Both the position numbers and the translations under genes were made by a program. A DNA stretch of 64,000 bases from assembly GCF_004022705.2 (NCBI RefSeq), contig NZ_RZOY02000005.1, positions 432,462-496,461 on the forward strand, given 5' to 3'. Shown here in pieces: positions 1 through 8,318 of this stretch (the stretch's first letter is position 1; each line of letters opens with the position of its first letter). The notes under the pieces are model-generated. The model saw only the letters and a list, made by a program, of their open reading frames with translations. It did not search any database and was not told the DNA's origin. The stretch comes from Mesorhizobium sp. M2D.F.Ca.ET.226.01.1.1. GTDB taxonomy: Bacteria; Pseudomonadota; Alphaproteobacteria; Rhizobiales; Rhizobiaceae.

Positions 1-1778
1 ATGGGGGTTTTTTGCGGATGTTCCAGATAGGTCCAGTAAGCCAGCCACTGCTGCGTGTTGTATTGCATCGGCACGATGTAGTTGCCGGAGATCAGCAGCC
101 GGTCGAGAACGCGGACCGCGGCGACATAGTCTTCCTTGGTGCGGGCATTCAGCATCGCGTCGATCGCCGCGTCGATCGCCGGATCGGCTACGCCGGCCAG
201 ATTGAACGATCCTTCCGTTTTCGCGGCGACCGATCCCCAGCGGCCAAGCTGCTCGCTGCCGGGCGACAATGAGTTGCTGAAGCCGCTGGTGCCGATCAGC
301 ACCTCGAAGTCGTAACGCTGCTTGCGCGACTGGATCTGGTCGCCATCGAGCGTGCGGATGCCAACACCAATGCCGATCTTCTCCAGCGTGCGCTGGTAGA
401 TGGCTGCCAGCCGCTCTTCATCCTGCGACGACGTCAGGATCTCGAAGCCGAAGGGCTTTCCATGCGCGTCGAGCATCTTGCCGTCCTGCACGTGGAAGCC
501 CACACTCTTAAGCAAGTCGAACGCTGCTTTGAGCACCTTGCGGTCCTGGCCCGAGCCGTCGGTAACCGGCGGCCGCCAGGTGCCGTCCATGACGTCGGCG
601 GGCACGCGGCCGGGGTAGGCGGCAAGCAGCGCCTTTTCGCGATCATCGGCCGGATGGCCAAGCGCTGAAAGCTCGGAATTCTGCCAATAGCTCATGGTGC
701 GGTTGAACTTGCCGCCGAACAGATTCTTGTTCGCCCATTCGAAGTCATAGAGCATCCCGAGCGCGCGCCGCACGACCGGGTCGGCGAATTTCGGCAGCCT
801 GGTGTTGAACAGGAAGCCGGTCACCACCGGAGGGATGCCGGTGTTGAAATACTCTTCCTTCACTTCGCCCCTGCGGAAGGCCGGAAAATCGATGTCGCGC
901 TCGCGCTTGACCGGATCGGTCTCGTCATCGAGGGCGCAGATGCCTTTCTTGAACGCCTCCGTCTTTGCGTTGGCGTTGAGAAAATACTCGATGGTGATCT
1001 GGTCGAAATTGTCGAAGCCGCGCTTCGAGGGCACGTCCTTGCCCCAGTAATCCGGATTGCGCTTGAAGACGATGCGCTGCCCCGGCTGCACCTTGTCCAC
1101 AGTGTAGGGCCCGCTGCCGATCAACGGCTTCAGCGTGGTCTTGTCGAACGTATCCTTGTCGAAGGCGTGCTTGGGGACGATCGGCGTCAGCGCGACAATC
1201 AGCGGGAATTCGCGATTGGCCTTGTCGTTGAAGGTGAATTTCACGCTGTGGTCACCGGTCTTTTCCAGCTTAGCGATCATGCTCATGCGGTCGCTGTAGG
1301 GTGGGCGACCCTTGTCCTTGAAGACGTCATAGGTGAACAGCACGTCCTCCGGCATCACCGGCTGGCCGTCCGACCATTTTGCATTGGGGTTAAGGTGAAA
1401 CTCGATCGACTTGCGCTCCGGATCCATGTCGGCGCCGTCGGCCAGCAGTCCGTAAAGGCTGAAGGGCTCGTCGTAGTTGCGCTGCATCAGCGGCTCGAAG
1501 ACGAGATTGCCGTAAACGGTATCGATCATGCCGCGCGCGGTGGTGCGAAGGCTTTTCAGGATGAACGGATTGAGGTTGTCGAATGAGCCGACGACGCAAT
1601 AGGTGACGTTTCCGCCTTTCGGCGCGTCCGGATTGACGTAGTCGAAATGCTGATAATCGGGTGGCAGCGCCGGCTCGCCTTGCATGGCTATGCCGTGCTT
1701 CGGCTCCGACTGCGCCGAAAGGAGCGAAAGAGCCAGAAACGAGGTCGCGGCGATCAGCCGAACGAGAACGCGGTCCAT
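1..1778 (-). CDS. Periplasmic peptide-binding protein of an ABC transporter (YejA-like, SBP family 5), C-terminus cut by window edge
   Basis: The frame is open for 592 codons and runs off the left edge, so only the C-terminus is missing. Residues 1-24 form a signal peptide with an Ala/Leu core. The mature protein begins with HGIAMQGEPALPPDY followed by YVNPDAPKGG, which resembles the start of YejA, the binding protein of the YejABEF importer for microcin C and oligopeptides. The usual length is about 600-640 residues, so little is lost. The start ATG (1776-1778) is chosen because the signal peptide begins there. Its transporter partners would lie outside the window. The YejA assignment is from remembered family features; the SBP-5 fold is more certain than the substrate. 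Confidence 0.85.
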   Translation of the reverse strand, partial: MDRVLVRLIAATSFLALSLLSAQSEPKHGIAMQGEPALPPDYQHFDYVNPDAPKGGNVTYCVVGSFDNLNPFILKSLRTTARGMIDTVYGNLVFEPLMQRNYDEPFSLYGLLADGADMDPERKSIEFHLNPNAKWSDGQPVMPEDVLFTYDVFKDKGRPPYSDRMSMIAKLEKTGDHSVKFTFNDKANREFPLIVALTPIVPKHAFDKDTFDKTTLKPLIGSGPYTVDKVQPGQRIVFKRNPDYWGKDVPSKRGFDNFDQITIEYFLNANAKTEAFKKGICALDDETDPVKRERDIDFPAFRRGEVKEEYFNTGIPPVVTGFLFNTRLPKFADPVVRRALGMLYDFEWANKNLFGGKFNRTMSYWQNSELSALGHPADDREKALLAAYPGRVPADVMDGTWRPPVTDGSGQDRKVLKAAFDLLKSVGFHVQDGKMLDAHGKPFGFEILTSSQDEERLAAIYQRTLEKIGIGVGIRTLDGDQIQSRKQRYDFEVLIGTSGFSNSLSPGSEQLGRWGSVAAKTEGSFNLAGVADPAIDAAIDAMLNARTKEDYVAAVRVLDRLLISGNYIVPMQYNTQQWLAYWTYLEHPQKTP

Positions 1779-2075
1779 GACCGTCTCCTTGCGGGGCGGC
1801 TTTTGTGATTCGGCACGCACCGTAGAGCATTTCGTCCCCCGATTGAATCGGCGCGCCAACGGGAATCGGGTTCAGCTGGCGCATCGCCAATCGAGGCTCG
1901 CCCTTGGGGACATGAGGCCACGAAGAAATCGCGGAAACCGGGCTGGATTCGGCGCCCCTGGCAGTGTAACACGCGCTCCGAAGTCATCCTGTTGCCTCAT
2001 TTGGGCAACAGGTAGCTGGACCACACGGCACGAAGAAGCCGGTCCCCGGGATCATTTGAGAGGAAAGTGCACCAT

Positions 2076-2696
2076 ATGACGATCAACGCGTACCGCCTTT
2101 CGGTGCTGGCCGCAGGCGTGGTCGGCGTTCTGGGCGCCGGGCTTTTCACCGCCTCGGCTCAGCAGCAGCCGCAGATCCCTCAGGGTTGGTTCAAGGCCTG
2201 CACCAAGCAGGAAGATGTCGACATCTGCAATGTCCAGAACATCGTCACCGCCGGCAATGGCCAGCTCGTCACCGGCGTCAGCATGATCGAGCTCAAGGGC
2301 AAGGTGAACCGCAAGGTCTTCCAGGTCACGGTCCCGACCGGCCGTCTTATTCCTCCGGGCATCGGCCTGCAGATCGATGGCGGCAAAGCGCAGAAGCTTG
2401 ATTATGTGATCTGCTTCCCGGATCGTTGTGTCGCCGAAGTGCCGCTGACGGACCAGCTCGTGGCGTCTTTCAAGAAGGGTCAGGCGATCTCGCTGACCTC
2501 GATCAACTTCCAGAACCAGCCGAACCCGATCAAGATCGCGCTGACCGGCTTCAGCGGCGCCTATGACGGCCCGCCGCTGCAGCAGTCGGACATCGAGGAC
2601 CGGCAGAAGAAGCTGCAGGACTTCGTCGCCAAGAACAACCAGGACTTCGCCAAGAAGCTGAAGGACGAGCAGGACAAGGCCAAGACCGCGAACTGA
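2076..2696 (+). CDS. Invasion-associated locus B (IalB) family exported protein
   Basis: This is a 206-residue protein with a signal peptide ending near the Ala-Ser-Ala before QQQPQIPQGW, then the IalB domain: GWFKACTKQ, a conserved pair of cysteines (DICNVQ and VICFPDRC), and VTVPTGRLIPPGIGLQID. IalB proteins are small periplasmic or surface proteins named from Bartonella. They are widespread in Rhizobiales and their biochemical role is not settled. The C-terminal 40 residues are rich in Lys, Asp and Gln and look helical. ATG 2076 is preferred over GTG 2067 because the AGAGGAAA box (2058-2066 area) then has proper spacing. A terminator follows directly. Confidence 0.88.
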   Translation: MTINAYRLSVLAAGVVGVLGAGLFTASAQQQPQIPQGWFKACTKQEDVDICNVQNIVTAGNGQLVTGVSMIELKGKVNRKVFQVTVPTGRLIPPGIGLQIDGGKAQKLDYVICFPDRCVAEVPLTDQLVASFKKGQAISLTSINFQNQPNPIKIALTGFSGAYDGPPLQQSDIEDRQKKLQDFVAKNNQDFAKKLKDEQDKAKTAN

Positions 2697-2720
2697 TCGC
2701 GCAAGCGCCGTCCAGAAAAC

Positions 2721-2751
2721 AAAAAAGCGGGGCAATTTGCCCCGCTTTTTT
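2721..2751. terminator. Bidirectional Rho-independent terminator between ialB and hspQ
   Basis: GCGGGGCA (2727-2734) pairs with TGCCCCGC (2738-2745) around a three-base loop. Six A lie before it and six T after it, so it works on both strands. It separates two convergent genes. Confidence 0.9.
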
Positions 2752-2761
2752 GTTGTCGCCT

Positions 2762-3085
2762 TCAATGCTTCGAATGGCGCTTCGGCTCGTAGCGGCCGTC
2801 CGGCAGCTTGTCGAACATCTCGCCGATCTGCGGATGCCGCACCGGCTCGCCAGACCGGTCCTCGAGCAGGTTCTGCTCGGACACATAGGCAATGTATTCC
2901 GTATCCGAATTCTCCGCGAGAAGGTGGTAGAAAGGCTGGTCCTTGCGCGGACGCACGTCGGCGGGAATAGCTTCGTACCATTCCTCGGTGTTGGCGAATT
3001 CGGGATCGACGTCGAAGATCACGCCACGGAACGGAAAGAGCCGATGGCGAACCACTTGCCCAATCGAGAACTTGGCCGTTTTCAT
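2762..3085 (-). CDS. hspQ: Heat shock protein HspQ (hemimethylated-DNA-binding/YccV-like)
   Basis: A 107-residue protein with the YccV-like domain: FSIGQVVRHRLFPFRGVIFD near the N-terminus, then EEWYEAIP, PFYHLLAE and YIAYVSEQNLLED. In enterobacteria HspQ affects DnaA turnover and acts as an adaptor for the Lon protease; the domain also binds hemimethylated DNA in vitro. The start at MKTAKF matches the normal family length. An in-frame ATG at 3097, preceded by AGGGA, is an alternative that adds four residues. It is convergent with ialB and shares its terminator. About 210 bases without a gene separate it from the next gene on the same strand. Confidence 0.9.
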   Translation of the reverse strand: MKTAKFSIGQVVRHRLFPFRGVIFDVDPEFANTEEWYEAIPADVRPRKDQPFYHLLAENSDTEYIAYVSEQNLLEDRSGEPVRHPQIGEMFDKLPDGRYEPKRHSKH

Positions 3086-3297
3086 CGCACTCACCATTGG
3101 GCGTCCCTGCTCGACGCAAAACGCCCCTAACATCTTGAAATTACGCGCTACGCCGCCAAAAATCGACCCCGACTTTCGGGCTGTTGCCTATTTGGCGCAG
3201 GTGCTGCCTCAATTCAATGCCGCAGTCCATGCCGCAAGCCACGGATGGGCCGCGCGTAAGGTTTCGCGGGCGGCGTAGAAGACGCCGCGAGTGACTT

Positions 3298-4509
3298 CTA
3301 ATGCTCGGCCGGTTTGCGCAGGCCGCCGGCAAGCGCACGAAAACCGCTGCCGGGCCGCAATCCCTCGCGCATAAAGAAGGCGCGCAGCGGGGCGAAGCTG
3401 CCTAGCGCGCTGAGACCGGCGCTGCGCGCCAGCTGGGCCGGCAGCATATCGGACAGCAGCGACATGTTGAGCAGGTTCACCGCGCCGCTGCGCGCCCATA
3501 TATCGGGCCTGCGCCTGGTGTCGTAGGCGGCAAGTGCCTTGCGCGACCCGGGATCGTCACGGTTTTCGGCCGCGATTCCAATCAGATCATCGATATCCCT
3601 GATACCAAGGTTGAGGCCTTGCGCCCCGATCGGCGGAAACACATGTGCCGCCTCGCCGACGAGCGCGACGCGGTTTTGAGCGAAGCGGCCGGGCGAGGCC
3701 GCGGACAAAGGATAGACCTGGCGGCCGGGTTCGACCGAGACACGGCCAAGCATCGACTGCATTTGCTCCTCGACGCGCGCCGACAAGGTTGCGTCGTCGA
3801 GCGCCGCAAGCTCCTGCGCCGTTTCCGGCTTCACCACCCAGACAAGGCTCGAACGCTTGCCTGGCAGCGGCACCTGCGTGAACGGTCCCGTTTCGGTATG
3901 GAATTCGGTCGAAACGAAGCCGTGGTCGCTGCGGTGGCCGAAATTGAGGACCAGCGCGGACTGCGGATAGGGCCGCGCGGAGGCGCGAATGCCGGCGGCT
4001 TCCCGGGCCGGCGACAGGCGCCCGTCGGCGGCGACGGCCAGGGAGGCGGAGATTTCGCTGCCATCGGCCAGCCGGGCATGGGCCCGATCGGTCTCAAGGC
4101 GCCACGATTCAACAATGGATTTCAGCCAATTGATGCCGCGATGCGATGAGACGGCCTTGGCGAGGACAGGGATAAGAACCTTGTTCGGCAGGTTGAGCCC
4201 GAACTGTTCCTCGCCAATCTCGCTGGCGCGAAACGTCACGGTCGGACTGCGGATCAGCCGCCGGGTGGCGTCGACGATGTGCATCACCTTGAGCGCCGCC
4301 GCCTGCGGCTTGAGTTCGGCTAGCACCCCCAGCCGGTCGAGGACTTTCAGGGCCGGATTCATGAGCGCCGTGGTGCGGCCGTCACCGCTGCTGGCGTCCG
4401 GGCCGACCAGCGTCACGTCAAAGCCTGCGTCGGCAAAGCCGAGCGCCGCGATCAGGCCGGCCGGACCGCCGCCGGCAACCAGAATGCGGGCTTTGTCGTT
4501 ATGCTCCAC
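3298..4509 (-). CDS. FAD-dependent monooxygenase of the UbiH/UbiF/COQ6 family
   Basis: A 403-residue flavoprotein. The N-terminal Rossmann motif VAGGGPAGL binds FAD. The second FAD motif, VALVGEAAHVFPPIGAQGLN, followed by GIRDIDDL, is the GD-type box of class A flavin hydroxylases; here Glu replaces the usual Asp, which is common in UbiH relatives. These enzymes hydroxylate the ubiquinone ring at the inner membrane. Which ring position this one acts on cannot be told from sequence. It stands alone, divergent from the DUF2182 membrane gene. Confidence 0.85.
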   Translation of the reverse strand: MEHNDKARILVAGGGPAGLIAALGFADAGFDVTLVGPDASSGDGRTTALMNPALKVLDRLGVLAELKPQAAALKVMHIVDATRRLIRSPTVTFRASEIGEEQFGLNLPNKVLIPVLAKAVSSHRGINWLKSIVESWRLETDRAHARLADGSEISASLAVAADGRLSPAREAAGIRASARPYPQSALVLNFGHRSDHGFVSTEFHTETGPFTQVPLPGKRSSLVWVVKPETAQELAALDDATLSARVEEQMQSMLGRVSVEPGRQVYPLSAASPGRFAQNRVALVGEAAHVFPPIGAQGLNLGIRDIDDLIGIAAENRDDPGSRKALAAYDTRRRPDIWARSGAVNLLNMSLLSDMLPAQLARSAGLSALGSFAPLRAFFMREGLRPGSGFRALAGGLRKPAEH

Positions 4510-4604
4510 GCCAGGCTTCCACGATGAGAGGCCACCCGTCAGGCCTTTGTATGGATATAGGTCAGACCGGCCGGCTTGATCAACGCGGCGATTCAGCCCA
4601 TTCG

Positions 4605-5501
4605 ATGGCCATGAGCGGCGAGCAGCATGATTTCAGCCATCTCGATCGCGCCGGCCGCGCGACGGCTGGCGTGGCGCGCAGCCCACGCCTCGCGGTCATG
4701 CTGACGATCGGCATCGGCATCGCCTTTGCCTGGTTGCTTCTCGGCGCGATGGCGATTCGCGGCGCTGAAAGCCGCCTGGTCGGGGCGCCCGGCGACATGC
4801 TGCTGAAAAACCTGCCTGGCCTCCCGCTGCCGGTTTTCCTGGACCGGTTCTTCGCTCTTTGCCTTGCGCCGGCGCCACTTGCCAGCCCGGCCGGCCTGCA
4901 AGCGCCGGCGCTCGTGCTGATGTGGTTCCTGATGGCCGTGGCGACGATGTTGCCGTCGGCCGCGCCGCTGATCCGCACCTATTGCGAAATCGCCGACACG
5001 GCGAGGATCAAGGGGGAGCCCGCCGTTCATCCGCTGGTGCTCGTCGCTGGATACCTCGCGACATGGTTTGGCGCATCCGTGGCTTTCGCGGCGTTGACGC
5101 TCGCGGTCTACGCCTTTGCCAATTCCGGCCGGATGCTCGATCCAGCCGTCGGGCTTGCCGGCGCCGCCGCGCTGCTCGTCGCCGGTCTCTATCAGTTCAG
5201 CGGCCTGAAACAGGCATGCTTGGAAAAGTGCCGCAACCCGTTCTCGATCCTGTTCGCCAACTGGAGCGCGAAACCGGGCCGCATTTTCCGCCTGGGGCTG
5301 GAGCAGGGTGTGTGGTGCCTCGGCTGCTGCTGGGCGCTGATGCTGGTGATGTTTGCCGTCGGCGCGATGAACGTCTTCTGGATGGCGCTGATCGGCCTGT
5401 TCACCCTGATCGAGAAACAGACCACCGGCAGGGTGGCCAGCCGGGTTGCCGGTGCGATACTGCTTGTGTGGGCGGCTGCCCTTCTATTAGTTTCGGCGTA
5501 A
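4605..5501 (+). CDS. DUF2182 integral membrane protein
   Basis: A 298-residue protein (start taken at MAMSGEQ) with about seven hydrophobic segments. The family hallmarks are LKQACLEKCRNPFSIL, which has two Cys, and GVWCLGCCWALMLVMF, which has three more in a membrane segment, followed by GAMNVFWMA. DUF2182 proteins are described as predicted metal-binding membrane proteins and their activity is unknown. The next gene, DUF1326, begins 12 bases after the stop and is a typical partner. No strong ribosome binding site decides the start; ATG 4551 and ATG 4524 are in frame upstream. Confidence 0.8.
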   Translation: MAMSGEQHDFSHLDRAGRATAGVARSPRLAVMLTIGIGIAFAWLLLGAMAIRGAESRLVGAPGDMLLKNLPGLPLPVFLDRFFALCLAPAPLASPAGLQAPALVLMWFLMAVATMLPSAAPLIRTYCEIADTARIKGEPAVHPLVLVAGYLATWFGASVAFAALTLAVYAFANSGRMLDPAVGLAGAAALLVAGLYQFSGLKQACLEKCRNPFSILFANWSAKPGRIFRLGLEQGVWCLGCCWALMLVMFAVGAMNVFWMALIGLFTLIEKQTTGRVASRVAGAILLVWAAALLLVSA

Positions 5502-5513
5502 GGGGAGAATTCG

Positions 5514-6128
5514 ATGACCGACCAAAGCTGGGCGATGAAAGGGGAGCTGGTACTCTCCTGCAATTGCACGGTTTTCTGTCCTTGCGTGCTGTCGCTCGGC
5601 AGTCATCCGCCGACGGAAGGCTACTGCCAGACCTGGGCGGGCTTTCGCATCGATGCCGGCCATTTCGGCGAGGTCGACCTTTCGGCCCTCAATCTCGGGC
5701 TGATCATGGAAATCCCCGGCTATATGAGCCGCGGTAACTGGACCGCCGGCCTGTTTATCGACAAGCGGGCGTCGGTCTATGCGGTCAAGGCGCTGACCAA
5801 GATCTTCACCGGCAAGGCCGGCGGCACCACCTCGCTGCTGTCGATCCTCGTCGGGAAATTCCTCGGCGTCGAGCAGGTGCCGATCACCTATGAGACGCGC
5901 GACAAGACGCGCGTCTTCCAGATACCGAAGATCATCGACGGCGCGGTGACGCCGATTGCTGGCAAGGACCGCGAGAAGGATACAGTGATCACCAATTCCG
6001 AATATTGGATCGCGCCGGAAATCATCGTGGCGAAGTCCGACAAGAGCAAGATGCGCGCCTTCGGCCGCAACTGGAATTTCGCCGGCCGCTCGGCCGAAAT
6101 CTGCAAGCTGGACTGGCGGGGACCGTGA
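5514..6128 (+). CDS. DUF1326 domain protein
   Basis: A 204-residue cytoplasmic protein. It opens with WAMKGELVLSCNCTVFCPC, and the closely spaced cysteines suggest metal or redox chemistry, but no activity is established. GYMSRGNWTAGLFID is the other recognisable stretch. A strong GGGGAG box (5502-5507) sits before ATG 5514. It follows the DUF2182 gene and its TGA overlaps the GTG start of pcs, so the three genes are probably one transcript. Co-occurrence of DUF2182 and DUF1326 is common in proteobacteria. Joint function is inferred only. Confidence 0.85.
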   Translation: MTDQSWAMKGELVLSCNCTVFCPCVLSLGSHPPTEGYCQTWAGFRIDAGHFGEVDLSALNLGLIMEIPGYMSRGNWTAGLFIDKRASVYAVKALTKIFTGKAGGTTSLLSILVGKFLGVEQVPITYETRDKTRVFQIPKIIDGAVTPIAGKDREKDTVITNSEYWIAPEIIVAKSDKSKMRAFGRNWNFAGRSAEICKLDWRGP

Positions 6129-6943
6129 GCAAGAACACAGCAGCCCGCAAAGCAGCCAAGAAGATCGCGGAGCGGCTCCCGCTGCCGAAGAAGAAGGTGA
6201 CGTGGCCGCAGGCGCGCGCTTTCTCGGTGCATCTGCTCACCGCGTCGGGCTCGTTTCTGGCCTTCCTGTCGCTGGTCGCCGCCAGCGAGGAGCGCTGGAC
6301 CTCGATGTTTTGGTGGCTGGGCCTGGCACTGTTCGTCGACGGCATCGACGGGCCGATCGCCCGCAAGCTCGAGGTCAAGGAAATCCTGCCGACGTGGTCG
6401 GGGGAATTGCTCGACAACATCATCGACTACGTCACCTACGTGCTCATTCCGGCCTTCGCGCTCTATCAGCGCGGCTTCATGGGCGAGAACCTGTCCTTCC
6501 TGTCGGCCGCCATCATCGTCGTCTCCAGCGCGATCTACTATGCCGACACCGGCATGAAGACGAAGGAGAACTTCTTCAAAGGCTTTCCGGTCGTCTGGAA
6601 CATGGTGGTGTTCACGCTTTTCGTGATCGAGCCGGGGCAGTGGGTGTCTTTCGCCGTGGTGGTGGTGGCCGGCATTTTGACCTTCCTGCCGATCAATTTC
6701 ATCCATCCGGTGCGGGTGGTGAGGTTGCGGCCGGTCAATCTCGGCATGACGCTTTTGTGGTGCGCCTTCGGCGCGCTGGCGCTGGCGCAGGCAGCCCTTG
6801 CCGCCTTCTATGACAAGATCGGCGTGCTCGGCGAACAGGTCAGCGATTTCACCAAGATCGGTATCACGATCACGGGCCTCTATCTCGCCTGCATCGGGGG
6901 CATCATGCAGATGTTCCCCAACCTTGGCGCCAAGAAGTCCTGA
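6125..6943 (+). CDS. pcs: Phosphatidylcholine synthase
   Basis: A 272-residue membrane enzyme that condenses CDP-diacylglycerol with choline to give phosphatidylcholine, a hallmark lipid of rhizobia (EC 2.7.8.24). The CDP-alcohol phosphotransferase signature is present: DGIDGPIAR, then GELLDNIIDYVTY, giving the DG..AR...G...D...D pattern. About eight hydrophobic helices follow the basic N-terminus. The GTG start (6125) overlaps the TGA of the DUF1326 gene and has GGGG just upstream; an upstream ATG at 6005 in frame lies inside DUF1326 and is not preferred. The coupling to DUF1326 is unexplained. Confidence 0.92.
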   Translation: MSKNTAARKAAKKIAERLPLPKKKVTWPQARAFSVHLLTASGSFLAFLSLVAASEERWTSMFWWLGLALFVDGIDGPIARKLEVKEILPTWSGELLDNIIDYVTYVLIPAFALYQRGFMGENLSFLSAAIIVVSSAIYYADTGMKTKENFFKGFPVVWNMVVFTLFVIEPGQWVSFAVVVVAGILTFLPINFIHPVRVVRLRPVNLGMTLLWCAFGALALAQAALAAFYDKIGVLGEQVSDFTKIGITITGLYLACIGGIMQMFPNLGAKKS

Positions 6944-7056
6944 GCCTGGATCAGGTTAAGAGTTGGTTGAAGCGTCATGCTGACCTAGCTGTCTATAGAC
7001 GCATGGTCTGTCTGGATCATGCTTCAGTGTTGTTCCCGACCCAAGGGAGTTGAGCG

Positions 7057-8034
7057 ATGTCCAAGGCAATCCGCATCCACGCCCATGGCGGCCCCGAAGT
7101 GCTGACCTACGAGGATGCCGATCCCGGCCAGCCGGGCGAAGGACAGATCCTCGTCCGGCATACGGCGATCGGCCTCAACTTCATAGACATCTACCACCGT
7201 TCCGGGCTCTATCCGCCGCCCGGCGGCTTTCCGCTGATCCCGGGCGGCGAGGCGGCCGGCGTGGTGCTGGCGCTGGGCGCCGGCGTCGACTGGCTGAAGC
7301 CGGGCGATCGCGTTGCCTACGCGGTCAATGTCGGCGCCTACAGCGAGCAACGGGTGATCGCCGCCGACCGTGTGGTGAAAGTGCCCGACGGCATCAGCGA
7401 CGAGCAGGCAGCGGCAATGATGCTGAAAGGCATGACGGCCGAGTATCTCCTGCGCCGCACCTATCCGGTGAAAGCCGGCGACACGATCCTCTACCATGCG
7501 GCCGCGGGTGGCGTCGGCCTGATCCTCGGCCAATGGGCGAAGCATCTCGGCGCGACGGTGATCGGCACCGCGAGCTCCAAGGACAAGATCGAGCTCGCGA
7601 GAGCACATGGCTTTGACCATGTCATCAACTACAAGGAACAGGATTTCGTCGCCGCTGTTTCGGCCCTGACGCAGGGCCGCAAATGCGATGTCGTCTACGA
7701 CTCCGTCGGCGCGGACACTTTTCCAGCATCGCTAGACTGCCTGCGGCCGCTCGGCACGTTCGCCAGCTTCGGCCAGTCTTCCGGGGCGATCCCGCCTTTC
7801 TCCATGTCGATCCTGGCGCAGAAGGGCTCGCTCTTTGTCACGCGTCCGACGCTCTTCGTCTACAACGCCAGGCGCGAGGACATGGTGAAGTCGGCGGAAG
7901 CGTTGTTCGACGTGGTCAAGAGCGGCGCCGTGAAGATCGTGATCAACCAGCGCTATGCGCTGAAGGACGCGGCGAAGGCACAGGCGGATCTCGAGGCCCG
8001 TAAGACGACGGGAACGACCGTTCTCATTCCCTGA
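7057..8034 (+). CDS. NAD(P)H:quinone oxidoreductase (zinc-free MDR family)
   Basis: A 325-residue medium-chain dehydrogenase/reductase of the QorA type. AIGLNFIDIYHRSGLYP and GGEAAGVV mark the catalytic GroES-like half; AAAGGVGLILGQWAKHLGA is the NADPH-binding Rossmann loop. No zinc-ligand cysteines are seen, which is normal for quinone reductases. These enzymes reduce quinones by one or two electrons, protecting against redox stress. A good ribosome binding site (AGGGAG) lies before ATG 7057. A hairpin at 8120-8139 may end its transcript. Confidence 0.88.
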   Translation: MSKAIRIHAHGGPEVLTYEDADPGQPGEGQILVRHTAIGLNFIDIYHRSGLYPPPGGFPLIPGGEAAGVVLALGAGVDWLKPGDRVAYAVNVGAYSEQRVIAADRVVKVPDGISDEQAAAMMLKGMTAEYLLRRTYPVKAGDTILYHAAAGGVGLILGQWAKHLGATVIGTASSKDKIELARAHGFDHVINYKEQDFVAAVSALTQGRKCDVVYDSVGADTFPASLDCLRPLGTFASFGQSSGAIPPFSMSILAQKGSLFVTRPTLFVYNARREDMVKSAEALFDVVKSGAVKIVINQRYALKDAAKAQADLEARKTTGTTVLIP

Positions 8035-8044
8035 AACTGGAGCA

Positions 8045-8092
8045 AATGATGTAGCGCTAAAACCGCTTCACGTTTTTCGGCATCATCCTCGA
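8045..8092. repeat. Diverged palindromic intergenic mosaic element
   Basis: The stretch 8059-8090 read on the reverse strand (GATGATGCCGAAAAACGTGA and onward) matches, with one indel and a few changes, half of the element at 57394-57445. ATGATG at 8046 is the remnant of the other arm. Confidence 0.55.
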
Positions 8093-8119
8093 ACCGGCTG
8101 CCTTGTTCTTCAGCGATTT

Positions 8120-8139
8120 GCCGTGCCCGAAGGCACGGC
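8120..8139 (+). terminator. Hairpin downstream of the quinone reductase gene
   Basis: GCCGTGCC (8120-8127) pairs with GGCACGGC (8132-8139) around a CGAA tetraloop, followed by TTGTTTG. The T-run is interrupted, so strength is uncertain. Confidence 0.5.
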
Positions 8140-8318
8140 TTGTTTGAAAAGCGCTGCGGATTTGCCGTTGTTCTCAAGAGGTCTATCTTAGCCCTTGAGT
8201 TTCCGCTGAAATTCTTGAAGCTCTTTCAAGTTGGGTGCTGCTTTCCGATGGGAGCCGGCCGCGCATACCATGATCGCGGGAACACAGAACATATCCGGGA
8301 TACTGGATGGGAGGCACT

